From: an uncultured Oscillospiraceae bacterium
GTDB lineage: Bacteria; Bacillota; Clostridia; Oscillospirales; Acutalibacteraceae
Direction of reading: 5' to 3'
Length of the DNA: 64,000 bases
Assembly: GCA_900541975.1 (NCBI GenBank)
Contig: UQLR01000001.1
Coordinates: 124,001 to 188,000, forward strand
Positions 25,885-34,248 of the stretch are shown here, in pieces; position 1 is the stretch's first letter, and every line of letters starts with the position of its first letter. The notes beneath the pieces were generated by a model. It was not told where the DNA came from and searched no databases. It worked only from the letters and a program-made list of their open reading frames with translations. Both the position numbers and the translations under genes were made by a program.

Positions 25885-26640
25885 ATGAATATTATCGAAA
25901 CACAAAATCTGACCAAAACCTATGGGGACTTTACAGCGGTGTCCCATTTGAATCTGCATATTCAAAAAGGCCGCGTCTATGGGTTTCTCGGTCCTAACGG
26001 CGCAGGAAAATCTACTACCATGAAGATGTTTCTGGGACTTACCCATCCCACGGAAGGAAACTTTTACATTGACGGAAAAACCTATCCTTCCGACCGTGTG
26101 GCCATTTTAAAGGAGGTCGGTTCCTTTATTGAGGCACCTGCCTTCTATGGCAATCTGACCGGAGAGGAAAACCTGGAGATTATACGCAAAATTCTCGGCC
26201 TGCCCAAAAGCAGCGTTTCCGACGCACTGGAGCTTGTAGGGCTTACCCAGTTTCGCAAACGATTGGCTAAAAAATATTCTCTCGGCATGAAGCAGCGGCT
26301 GGGGCTTGCAGGCGCACTGATCGGCCAGCCGCCTATCCTTATTCTCGACGAGCCGACAAACGGCCTTGACCCGGTGGGCATCCACGAGATTCGCACGCTG
26401 ATTAAATCCCTCCCCCAACAGTTTCATTGTACGGTGCTTGTCTCTTCCCATCTGCTGGCGGAAGTAGAATTGATAGCGGACGATATCGGGATCCTCAACC
26501 ACGGCCGGCTGCTGTTTGAGGGGACAATGGAGGATTTGAAAAGCAGCGCCCGTTCCGCCGGATTCCCCACCGACAATCTGGAGGATACTTTCCTTGCCAT
26601 GATTGACGAGGACAACCGAAGAGGAGGCGCTGGAAGATGA
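25885..26640 (+). CDS. Lantibiotic/bacitracin-type ABC transporter ATP-binding protein (LanF/CprA/BcrA-like)
   Basis: 251 aa. Walker A GPNGAGKSTTMKM (about residues 36-48), Q-loop ending FIEAPAFYGNLTG, signature YSLGMKQRLGLAGAL, Walker B ILILDEPTNGLDP and the switch His in VSSHLL. The E-loop variant of the Q-loop (PAFYGNLTGEENLEI) is typical of lantibiotic-immunity LanF proteins. First of a three-gene operon with two 6-helix permeases, divergent from a CprRK-like two-component system. Predicted to remove antimicrobial peptides from the membrane. Confidence 0.9.
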   Translation: MNIIETQNLTKTYGDFTAVSHLNLHIQKGRVYGFLGPNGAGKSTTMKMFLGLTHPTEGNFYIDGKTYPSDRVAILKEVGSFIEAPAFYGNLTGEENLEIIRKILGLPKSSVSDALELVGLTQFRKRLAKKYSLGMKQRLGLAGALIGQPPILILDEPTNGLDPVGIHEIRTLIKSLPQQFHCTVLVSSHLLAEVELIADDIGILNHGRLLFEGTMEDLKSSARSAGFPTDNLEDTFLAMIDEDNRRGGAGR

Positions 26641-27362
26641 CACTGGGACTGGAAACAAAAAAACTGAAACGGACAGGGTATTTTCCTGTTTTTCTGGCTG
26701 GGGGACTGCTGGCGGCAGCGTTTCCGCTTATGAATATGCTGGGCCGCTCTGAAACCTTTACCTCCCTGCCGGGAGACCCTTTTGCCATCCTGATGGACGC
26801 CAACTGGCAGATGATGGCCATGCTCAATATTTTAGTATCCATCTGCGGCGCCTGTATGATGTACCACACCGAGTATACCAACAACGGCGCGCAAAAAATG
26901 GATGTGCTGCCTGTTCGGACAGGAAAACTGTTTGTAATGAAGTTTATAATCGCCGCCTTGGTGTTTGTTCTGATGGTCGCCATAGAAACTGCCGTTCTTG
27001 CCGGATGCGCTGTTCACTGGTTTCCCGGTTATGAAATTGACATGTTAGAGCTTCTGAAAAGTGTAGGCTTCCAGTGGTTTGTCGCCCTGCCCACAGTCAT
27101 GCTGATGCTGGTGATTGCCTCTGCCTGCAAAAACATGTGGATATCTCTTGGAATTGGCGTGATTTTGGTATTTACCCTGTCTATCTTTCCGCAGGATAAT
27201 CTGGTCTTAAACCTGTTCCCGTTCAGTTCTCCCTATCAGAGTTTTTCCGCTGCAGCAGAAAACAACCGTATTCCTCTGTTTATAAGTATTTGTGCTGCAG
27301 AAACAGTGATTTTGGGGTTGCTGGAGCCAGTTTATCAAAAAGTCAGGAGGTGTACAGAATGA
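26637..27362 (+). CDS. Lantibiotic-protection ABC permease, LanE/CprB-like
   Basis: 241 aa integral membrane protein with about six helices (FPVFLAGGLLAAAFPLM near the start, then MAMLNILVSICGACMM, FIIAALVFVLMVAIETAVLA, WFVALPTVMLMLVIASA, LGIGVILVFTLSIF and a final one). The EYTNNGAQKMDVLPVRTGKL loop between helices 2 and 3 is characteristic of EpiE/MutG-type permeases. Start overlaps the ATPase stop (ATGA) and its own stop overlaps the next start, so the three genes are translationally coupled. Confidence 0.85.
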   Translation: MTLGLETKKLKRTGYFPVFLAGGLLAAAFPLMNMLGRSETFTSLPGDPFAILMDANWQMMAMLNILVSICGACMMYHTEYTNNGAQKMDVLPVRTGKLFVMKFIIAALVFVLMVAIETAVLAGCAVHWFPGYEIDMLELLKSVGFQWFVALPTVMLMLVIASACKNMWISLGIGVILVFTLSIFPQDNLVLNLFPFSSPYQSFSAAAENNRIPLFISICAAETVILGLLEPVYQKVRRCTE

Positions 27363-28129
27363 ACTTCTTTTCTTTTGTAGGCGTAGAACTCAAAAAAATA
27401 CGCCGCTCCAAAATCCTGTTGATTCTGCTCATACCGGTTACAATCATGTGGATCCCCAGCATCGTCAATTCCCATATGATTTTTGACACGCGCGGGATCA
27501 ACATCTCCCCGGAAAATAATTTTCTTATTCAGGGTTTTATGGGCATGGCCTGGTTTATGATTCCTGCGTCGCTGGTCATCTGTACAGTACTGCTCATTCA
27601 AACGGAACGCTCTCATAAGGGAATCCTCAAAATGCTCTCCATGCCGGTGAATACCGCTAAGCTCTGTCTGGCTAAATTTGCAGTGCTTATTCTGCTGGCC
27701 TTTGCCCAAATGGTCATGACAATCGGCGCCTATTACATCAGTGCGGCCGCCGCTTCTCACATTCTGAATTATCCCTTCGCCTTGGAACCGCTTTATGTCT
27801 GCCGGGTCGCACTGAGCCTTTATGCCGGGGCGATTCCCATGGCGGCGGTATTCTGGATGATTGCCAATTTGATTCAGACGCCGGTTTTTTCGGTAGGAAT
27901 TGGCTTGGCTTCTATTGTTCCATCTGTTCTGGTTATTAACACGAAGATTTGGTTTGCCTACCCGATGAGCTACTCTTTTTACCTGCTGATGGTGGAGTAT
28001 GGAAAAGCTGCTGAAGGAATTTATGAAACCCAGATCGACTGGCTGCCCTGGCTACCGGTTGCCGCTGCAATCACTATAATTGCGCTTGCTGTTGCCTGCA
28101 TGCGGTTTGGCGCTGCTGAAAGGAGATAA
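27359..28129 (+). CDS. Lantibiotic-protection ABC permease, LanG/CprC-like
   Basis: 256 aa from the ATG (27359-27361) with AGGAGG upstream; the longer frame to 27290 lies inside the previous gene without a site. About six helices; the cytoplasmic loop ERSHKGILKMLSMPVNTAKL matches the same loop in its partner permease. Third gene of the CprABC/LanFEG-like operon. Its stop is followed at once by the next small membrane gene. Confidence 0.85.
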   Translation: MNFFSFVGVELKKIRRSKILLILLIPVTIMWIPSIVNSHMIFDTRGINISPENNFLIQGFMGMAWFMIPASLVICTVLLIQTERSHKGILKMLSMPVNTAKLCLAKFAVLILLAFAQMVMTIGAYYISAAAASHILNYPFALEPLYVCRVALSLYAGAIPMAAVFWMIANLIQTPVFSVGIGLASIVPSVLVINTKIWFAYPMSYSFYLLMVEYGKAAEGIYETQIDWLPWLPVAAAITIIALAVACMRFGAAERR

Positions 28130-28134
28130 CGATA

Positions 28135-28416
28135 ATGAAAAACAAAATTTGTACTGCAATTGCTACGATTATGCTCTTTATCCCGTGGACGATCCTTCCC
28201 CTGCGCACCTTTGACTGGGCGCTGGAATCCCCAGTAGCGGAAATTATGGTTTACAGCTATGCCGCTTTTATGATTTTCTCCGGGGTCTTCTCCATTTTCA
28301 CCTTCACCAAAGGAAAGGTTAAAAACAAATGGATGCAGGTCTGTACCGTGATTAATGGAATTTACGCGGTCGGCGCAACGGCCATTCTTTGTATGGCGAT
28401 TTTCAACCTGTTATAA
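28135..28416 (+). CDS. Small membrane protein of the peptide-resistance operon
   Basis: 93 aa with three hydrophobic helices (about residues 5-22, 33-56 and 68-91). The start has AAAGGAG overlapping the end of the permease gene, so it is the fourth gene of the operon. I do not recognise the family; small integral proteins do accompany LanFEG-type transporters. Function unassigned. Confidence 0.65.
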   Translation: MKNKICTAIATIMLFIPWTILPLRTFDWALESPVAEIMVYSYAAFMIFSGVFSIFTFTKGKVKNKWMQVCTVINGIYAVGATAILCMAIFNLL

Positions 28417-28426
28417 GGAGGGGCTT

Positions 28427-28803
28427 TTGATCAAAAAAGGGCATGGATTGCCGTTGTTTTGATGTTCTGCCTGGTGTTTATCCTGGCAGGCCGCAGCAAG
28501 GATTTTATTTTGGATGGATTCAATGATCTGCTCCACCATGCCAGCCAATACGCCCTGACCGACGAAAAAGCCCTGCAGGGTGAGAGAATGAAAGGTGTGG
28601 ACACCTACACGGTTCTTATACAGCCAAATACGATGGCTTCAACGGCGCTAAATATCTTTTCGGTGGTACTGGGCTGAATTGGAAGAATTTCTGCAATCGG
28701 TCGTAGCTTTTTGTTTTTACAGGCCTTGACAATCATTTTTTATTCCATTACTCTGGTAATAGAGCTGCCGGCTGCTCTCATTTTACATAAAAGGAGAGCA
28801 ATA
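28427..28803 (+). pseudogene. Broken membrane-protein gene: early -1 frameshift and in-frame TGA
   Basis: A GGAGGGG site precedes TTG ATC AAA AAA GGG, which stops after 11 codons. One base back, the frame reads RAWIAVVLMFCLVFILAG and continues for 79 codons to a TGA at 28675-28677. The same frame stays open past that TGA with IGRISAIGRSFLFLQALTII and a further helix (FYSITLVIELPAALIL) up to the next gene's start. The pieces look like one small protein with two or three membrane helices, disrupted twice. A programmed event at the A6G3 run is possible but the second stop argues for decay. Confidence 0.6.
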
Positions 28804-28805
28804 GA

Positions 28806-29816
28806 ATGTACCATAAAAGATTTCAGGGGAACCATTATAAAATTGGATTTCAGTGGGGTTCTCTGCTGGCAAAGCACGGAAATTTAATTTTAGACCACAT
28901 TCCTTTTCCTATTACCGAAGAACGAATTCAGTTTGCACAACAATGCAAGCCTGTTTACCAAGAGTATTTCCCACAGGTATTAGAGGAAATTCAGGGAATC
29001 GCAGACGGGCAAGGGTGCTCTGCAGAGTATTTGCAGGCGGTTTTATTCAGCATGTACGCCATGCCTCCGGCCCGCTGCTGTTCCTGTTTTGCAGTTTCAA
29101 ACGGGGAGCACATTCTACTTGGCCGCAACAGCGACTTTCTGATTGCACTTGAAAAAAACAACGCAAATGTAATCTACCGGTTTTCTTCCGATTCTTATGC
29201 TTTTACTGGAAACACCACCGCCTTTGTACAGATGGAAGACGGCGTAAATGAAAAAGGACTGGCAATTGGTTTGACTTCTGTTGATCCTCCCTCCATCCAG
29301 CCGGGAATGAATGCAGGGCTTCTGCTGCGGTTTTTTTTGGAAAGATGCCAAACGACGGAAGAAGTCCTCCGCTGGGTTGAAAAACTTCCAATCAGTTCCG
29401 CACAAACCTTTACCATAGCGGACGCCCATGGAAATATTGCGGTATTGGAATGCTTTGCAGACGGCCTGCAGGTGATTCAGCCGAAAAAAGGCCGGCCTTA
29501 TGTCTGCGCGACAAACTTATTCCACTCAGAGAAACTGGCTTCAAAAAACCGGCCTGACGTAGACACCTGGGAAGCGGAACCACGATACCAAACCATGGTT
29601 CGGCGTCTAAAACGTCATGCTTCTTTAATGGATTTGGATGAGGCGAAGGACTTGCTTGCAGGAAAAAACGGCTTTCTTTGCCAGTATGACAGAAAAACAG
29701 GAAAAGATACCGTTTGGTCTGTCATTTACGCTCTCAAAGAACGTCGCATTTACCGTGCGGAAGGAAATCCCGCACGGCGCGGGTTCAAAGAAGACAGACG
29801 TTTCTTCTTTCATTAA
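28806..29816 (+). CDS. C45-family autoproteolytic Ntn hydrolase (acyl-CoA:6-APA acyltransferase-like)
   Basis: 336 aa. The N-terminal alpha pro-region (about residues 1-91) leads to RCCSCFAV, where self-cleavage before a Cys (most likely Cys92) would expose the Ntn nucleophile. LLGRNSDF follows, then GVNEKGLAIGLTSV, both typical of the IAT/AAT family. Members hydrolyse or transfer amide-linked acyl groups; the substrate is not predictable. The start codon overlaps the end of the broken membrane gene, with AAAGGAG upstream. No signal peptide seen. Confidence 0.82.
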   Translation: MYHKRFQGNHYKIGFQWGSLLAKHGNLILDHIPFPITEERIQFAQQCKPVYQEYFPQVLEEIQGIADGQGCSAEYLQAVLFSMYAMPPARCCSCFAVSNGEHILLGRNSDFLIALEKNNANVIYRFSSDSYAFTGNTTAFVQMEDGVNEKGLAIGLTSVDPPSIQPGMNAGLLLRFFLERCQTTEEVLRWVEKLPISSAQTFTIADAHGNIAVLECFADGLQVIQPKKGRPYVCATNLFHSEKLASKNRPDVDTWEAEPRYQTMVRRLKRHASLMDLDEAKDLLAGKNGFLCQYDRKTGKDTVWSVIYALKERRIYRAEGNPARRGFKEDRRFFFH

Positions 29817-29962
29817 ATCCAAATATATTATATTTTTATCTTTTCACATACAAAGTGACAAGAGGTTTAAAATTTATGTTACCGGTCAACCGTCCAATCT
29901 GAAATAAACGGGCTTATACACAAACTTAACCGCTCCCAAAGTCCTATAAAAAAGTGTATAAG

Positions 29963-29991
29963 GCGGCCAGGCGCTAAAAGCGCCTGGCCGC
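29963..29991 (+). terminator. GC-rich terminator after the C45 hydrolase
   Basis: Twelve-bp perfect stem GCGGCCAGGCGC / GCGCCTGGCCGC with a 5-nt loop, then TGTTCCTTT. The gap 29817-30209 has no gene; it holds this hairpin and the one at 30088. Confidence 0.7.
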
Positions 29992-30087
29992 TGTTCCTTT
30001 CATTTAGATATTTTCTTCTTTTAAGACTAAAATAGGCGGAAAACATTTTGAATGAAAGCAGAGCATTTTACCTGCTTTGTATGGTGG

Positions 30088-30110
30088 AAGGCCCGTTTTT
30101 CACGGGCCTT
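30088..30110 (+). terminator. Second hairpin between the C45 gene and ogt
   Basis: Stem AAGGCCCGT / ACGGGCCTT, loop TTTTC, followed on the plus strand by TCTATC and on the minus strand by CCACCATAC. More suited to plus-strand termination; 100 bp beyond the ogt stop codon it could also mark the end of ogt transcription. Confidence 0.5.
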
Positions 30111-30209
30111 TCTATCATTCGGCATGCGTTTGCAGATATTTCCGGTTTTACGTTTAAACTCTGAAACCTGTATTTTACAGGAACGGCCGACCTCTTCCGA
30201 CTGACCGGT

Positions 30210-30743
30210 TCATAGTGCGGTTCCTTTCTTTGGAATGTAAAATAACTTCATATCCACTTTTTCCAAAGTCAGCAACTTTACTTTTTTATCAATGCCGCCT
30301 GCATACCCGGTCAGGCTTCCGTTTGTCCCCACAACTCTGTGACAAGGCACAATAATAGAAATTTCATTATGTCCAACGGCACCGCCGACCGCCTGCGCCG
30401 ACATACGCGCAAGCCCTCGTTTTGCCGCAAGCTGCCTTGCAATTTCTCCATAAGTCATCGTCTGCCCATAAGGGATAGTACACAGAATTTCCCATACTTC
30501 ATTTTGGAAGTCTGTGCCTGTAAAGTGAAGCGGCACCGTAAAATCCGGTTCTTTTCCCGAAAAATAAACGTCCAGCCATTGCTTTGCTTTTTTTAAGATA
30601 GGCAGTTCTTTTTCCTCATGTTCTTTGTCAAGATAAAGGGCAAAATATTTCTGCCCCTCAAACCATAATCCAGTTAAACCAATATTGTCTGCCGCTAATA
30701 GAATCCCACCAATGGGGGACGGATAATGACTGATATACTGCAT
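30210..30743 (-). CDS. ogt: Methylated-DNA--protein-cysteine methyltransferase (Ogt)
   Basis: 177 aa DNA-repair suicide enzyme that takes O6-alkyl groups from guanine. The active-site IIVPCHRVVG (Cys about 132) and the preceding helix-turn-helix region GQTMTYGEIARQLA are intact. The N-terminal Ada-like fold begins YISHYPSPIGGILLAAD. Length typical. It lies 52 bp downstream of uvrA2, so the two repair genes may be cotranscribed. Confidence 0.95.
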   Translation of the reverse strand: MQYISHYPSPIGGILLAADNIGLTGLWFEGQKYFALYLDKEHEEKELPILKKAKQWLDVYFSGKEPDFTVPLHFTGTDFQNEVWEILCTIPYGQTMTYGEIARQLAAKRGLARMSAQAVGGAVGHNEISIIVPCHRVVGTNGSLTGYAGGIDKKVKLLTLEKVDMKLFYIPKKGTAL

Positions 30744-30795
30744 ACATCATGCCTCGCTTTTCCTAAAGTTTTGTATTTTAAATAATTTATTCTTG

Positions 30796-33273
30796 CTACA
30801 GATACTCTCCTGTACGGCTCTGCGGAGCGTTTTTAATTTCCTCCGGAGAACCAACGGCAATAATACTGCCACCTTCATTGCCGCCGCCCGGTCCCATATC
30901 GATGACATAATCGGCGTTGCGAATGACATCTAAGTCATGCTCAATTACGATCACCGTGGCGCCGTTTTGAATGAGCGTCTGAAAAACGCCGAGCAACGTT
31001 TGCACATCCAATGGATGAAGCCCTATCGTCGGTTCATCGAAAACAAATACCGAGTCCGACTGGCTCTTCCCCATTTCGCCTGCCAGCTTCAACCGCTGCG
31101 CTTCTCCACCGGACAGGCTTGGCGTTTGTTCGCCAAGCGTTAGATAACCCAGTCCAAGATTTTGCAAAACCTGCAGTCTTTGATGAACAATCTTCAAATC
31201 GCAGCAGGCCTGGAGGGCTGCGCGGATATCCATTGCCATCAACTCGGGCAGGGAATATGCAGCCCCCGCCTTGTTCTGGTACTTTACTCTGCCGGCGTCT
31301 TTGGCATAACGGGAACCTCTGCATTCCGGGCACGGTACCTCTACATCCGGCAGAAACTGTACGTCAAGGCTGATCACTCCCGTTCCATCACAGACAGGGC
31401 ATCGCAGTTTTCCCGTATTGTAAGAAAAGTCCCCTGCTTTAAAACCAGACCGTTTTGCCTGCCGGGTTCCCGCAAAAATCTTGCGCAGCTCGTCATGTAC
31501 GTTTGCATAGGTTGCAACAGTGGAGCGGACGTTGACACCAATTGGCGCAGCGTCTATCAGTTTTACCCTCTCGATTCCGTTTGCTTCAATCGCCTTTATG
31601 TGTTCCGGAAGTTTTTTCCCGGCGATTACAGCCTCCAGCGCAGGAACCAGGCTCTCTAAAATCAAAGTGGTTTTCCCGGAGCCAGACACACCGGTGACAA
31701 CGGTCAGTTTTCCCTGCGGAACATCCACGGAAAGAGGCTTTACCGTATGAATTGCCGTTGTGGCCAGACGGATTCTTCCTTTTTCAAATATGGAGTTCTT
31801 CCCAGAGTCTTTTTTTGCGTATATCTGTTCCTTTCCGGAAAGGAACGGCCCGATCTGCGAGTTCACATTCCGTATAATTTCCCGAACGGTTCCTTCCGCA
31901 ATGATCCGCCCGCCGTCCGCACCTGCATGGGGGCCCATTTCGACCAGCCAGTCTGCTTTCGATAAAATTTGTGTATCATGATCCACCAACAGAACAGAGT
32001 TGCCGTCTGCAATTAAATCCCGCATTACGGCGTGCAGGCCCAAGATATTAGATGGATGCAGGCCGATGGACGGTTCGTCCAGCACGTACAAAACACCGGT
32101 GGTGCGGTTTCTCACTGCACGGGCAAGCTGCATCCGTTGCCGTTCCCCAGTGGAGAGAGTTGAAGCCGCCCGGTCAAGGCTGAGATAACCCAGGCCAAGA
32201 TCCAACAGTCTTTTGGCTACGGCCCCAAATGAGTTGCATATACTCTCTGCCATCGGCCGCATCTCTTCCGGCAGACATTCCGGCACGCCGGCTACCCAAT
32301 CCACAAGCTCCGTAAGCGTCATTTTACAGGCCTCGGCCAGAGAAATCCCGCGCAGTTTTGGCGCTCTTGCCGCTTCTGACAAACGGGTGCCGCCGCAGTT
32401 GGGGCAAATATCTTCCTTTAGAAATTTTTCTACGCGTTTCATGCCCTTTTCGTCTTTCACTTTGGCCAGCGCGTTTTCTACAGTATAGGTCGCATTATAA
32501 TAGGTGAAATCCAGTTCTCCCGCCTGGTTGGAATTTTTAGACTTATACAAGATATGCTTCTTTTCAGCAGGACCGTGAAAAACAATGTACCGCTCTTTCG
32601 CGGTTAAACTTCGAAACGGTACATCGGTACGAACACCCATTGCCCGGCAAACATCCACCATCAGCGACCACATCAGCGAATTCCATGGGGCAACCGCACC
32701 TTGCTCAATTGTAAGGGATTCGTCCGGCACAAGCGTGGCCATATCAACCGTGTGCACGATCCCCGTTCCCCCGCAGGCTTGGCAGGCCCCTTGGCTATTG
32801 AAGGCCAGTTCTTCCGCCGAAGGCGCGTAAAAGCGTACGCCGCATTTCGGGCAGACCAGTTCCTGCTCGGCCGCCACGGCAAATGCAGGAGCATGATAAT
32901 GCCCATTTGGACACTGGTGGTTTGCCAGCCTGGAAAACATCAGTCGGAGGTTGTTGAGCAGTTCCGTTCCGGTTCCGAATGTACTGCGGATACCCGGAAC
33001 ACCTGGGCGCTGGTGCAGTGCAAGAGCTGCCGGGACATACAAAACTTCATCTACCTGGGCTTTTGCCGCTTGCGTCATCCTTCGTCTTGTATAAGTAGAA
33101 AGTGCGTCCAGATAGCGCCTGGAACCTTCCGCATACAAAACTCCTAATGCAAGGGATGACTTCCCGGAACCGGATACGCCGGCAATCCCGACAATTTTAT
33201 TGAGTGGAATATCCACATTAATATTTTTTAAATTGTGCACCCGTGCGCCCCGTACTTTTATTTTATTCACCAT
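30796..33273 (-). CDS. Class II UvrA-like ABC ATPase (UvrA2)
   Basis: 825 aa, shorter than canonical UvrA (about 940). Two ABC modules: Walker A GVSGSGKSSLAL (about residues 31-42) with signature LSTGERQRMQLARAV, and Walker A GVSGSGKTTLIL with signature LSGGEAQRLKLAGEM. The zinc-finger segments CPNCGGTRL and CPVCDGTGVISL...CPECRGSRY are present, but the UvrB-interaction domain between the first Walker A and signature is reduced. Class II UvrA proteins are linked to DNA-intercalating drug resistance rather than core nucleotide excision repair. A divergent HxlR regulator lies upstream. Confidence 0.9.
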   Translation of the reverse strand: MVNKIKVRGARVHNLKNINVDIPLNKIVGIAGVSGSGKSSLALGVLYAEGSRRYLDALSTYTRRRMTQAAKAQVDEVLYVPAALALHQRPGVPGIRSTFGTGTELLNNLRLMFSRLANHQCPNGHYHAPAFAVAAEQELVCPKCGVRFYAPSAEELAFNSQGACQACGGTGIVHTVDMATLVPDESLTIEQGAVAPWNSLMWSLMVDVCRAMGVRTDVPFRSLTAKERYIVFHGPAEKKHILYKSKNSNQAGELDFTYYNATYTVENALAKVKDEKGMKRVEKFLKEDICPNCGGTRLSEAARAPKLRGISLAEACKMTLTELVDWVAGVPECLPEEMRPMAESICNSFGAVAKRLLDLGLGYLSLDRAASTLSTGERQRMQLARAVRNRTTGVLYVLDEPSIGLHPSNILGLHAVMRDLIADGNSVLLVDHDTQILSKADWLVEMGPHAGADGGRIIAEGTVREIIRNVNSQIGPFLSGKEQIYAKKDSGKNSIFEKGRIRLATTAIHTVKPLSVDVPQGKLTVVTGVSGSGKTTLILESLVPALEAVIAGKKLPEHIKAIEANGIERVKLIDAAPIGVNVRSTVATYANVHDELRKIFAGTRQAKRSGFKAGDFSYNTGKLRCPVCDGTGVISLDVQFLPDVEVPCPECRGSRYAKDAGRVKYQNKAGAAYSLPELMAMDIRAALQACCDLKIVHQRLQVLQNLGLGYLTLGEQTPSLSGGEAQRLKLAGEMGKSQSDSVFVFDEPTIGLHPLDVQTLLGVFQTLIQNGATVIVIEHDLDVIRNADYVIDMGPGGGNEGGSIIAVGSPEEIKNAPQSRTGEYL

Positions 33274-33746
33274 GTGGCGTCATCCTTTATCCTCTCATAA
33301 TAGCAACTTATTGAAACAGCCGTTGCCTTTATTGGACGCAATCTCCATTCCAAGCAGTCTTTCAACGCTTTTGCAGCCATCCATGATAAATGCCCGTACC
33401 AATTTCCTGTTTTTATCGCTGCAACCCCTCTGCCTTCCGGTAGCAGCGTTTCTGTAATGTTCAGCATATTTTATATTGCCTTCCGTTGACACTTTCTGTC
33501 TAAAACGCCATGATAATACCTTTCTTTTATAAAATTCACTGTATTGTAAATATTCACTTTTGTCAAGTGAATAAAACGAATATTTTCTGAAATTTTCAAG
33601 CTCTGCAATTTTTTCGGCGCCCAAGCTGTTTATTGTTTCGATAAAAGAACAAAGAGAAAAAAGGATACATTGACTCAAAAACCGATATATAGTAAAATCA
33701 GTAAGAAAGATTCAAATGGAAACTATTTGGTCTGGAGGTTTAATAT
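33274..33746. promoter_or_regulatory. Gene-less divergent control region between uvrA2 and the HxlR gene
   Basis: 473 bp. A minus-strand open frame of 127 codons (33295-33678) crosses it, but it has no ribosome site, no recognisable motif and biased composition, so I do not call it. The clear feature is a 9-bp inverted repeat TATTCACTT / AAGTGAATA with a 5-nt centre (33551-33573), a plausible operator for the HxlR protein. The HxlR start has CTGGAGG 9-10 nt upstream. Confidence 0.45.
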
Positions 33747-34082
33747 ATGCGCGAAAAAAGAGATGTAAAAGCGTTGCCCGCCTGCCCGGTGGAAACAACC
33801 CTGGCACTGATTGGCGATAAATGGAAGGTGTTGATTTTACGCGATTTGTTACCTGGTACAAAACGGTTTGGAGAATTGAAAAAATCTATTGGCAGTGTAT
33901 CACAAAAGGTACTGACCGCGCAGCTCCGGGACATGGAGGAAAACGGCCTTATCAGCCGCAAGGTGTATGCAGAAGTTCCACCAAAAGTAGAATACACGCT
34001 TACAGAGCTTGGACAAAGTTTAAAACCGATTCTTGACGCTATGCAGACCTGGGGAGAAGGATATAAATCTTCCATAAATTAA
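33747..34082 (+). CDS. HxlR-family transcriptional regulator
   Basis: 111 aa winged-helix regulator. The family Cys and core are present: LPACPVETTLALIGDKWKVL (residues about 9-28), then FGELKKSIGSVSQKVLTAQL and VPPKVEYTLTELGQSLKPIL. Cys12 (ACPVETT) is the conserved residue sensed by electrophiles or oxidants in several HxlR/YodB proteins. It diverges from uvrA2 and is the likely controller of that unit; a 9-bp inverted repeat lies 175 bp upstream. Confidence 0.92.
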   Translation: MREKRDVKALPACPVETTLALIGDKWKVLILRDLLPGTKRFGELKKSIGSVSQKVLTAQLRDMEENGLISRKVYAEVPPKVEYTLTELGQSLKPILDAMQTWGEGYKSSIN

Positions 34083-34085
34083 TGC

Positions 34086-34128
34086 CCAAACGGCGGATAT
34101 CTGTAAAAACAGAGTATCCGCCGTTTGG
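34086..34128 (+). terminator. Terminator after the HxlR gene
   Basis: Fourteen-bp perfect stem CCAAACGGCGGATA / TATCCGCCGTTTGG, 15-nt loop, then ATTTTAAG; 4 bp past the stop codon. Confidence 0.7.
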
Positions 34129-34248
34129 ATTTTAAGTATTCACTTTTCGCAAAATTTCCGTTGCAAATTCATGTAATGACTGCATGGGCATGCAGTATAC
34201 TGTTTATCTTCCAATTCTCTAAAACGGTTTGTCTGATAGTATTGTTTT

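Noticed and set aside
33295..33678. Minus-strand open frame of 127 codons between uvrA2 and the HxlR gene
   Set aside because: No ribosome site, no recognisable motif, overlaps other open frames, and occupies the expected divergent control region.
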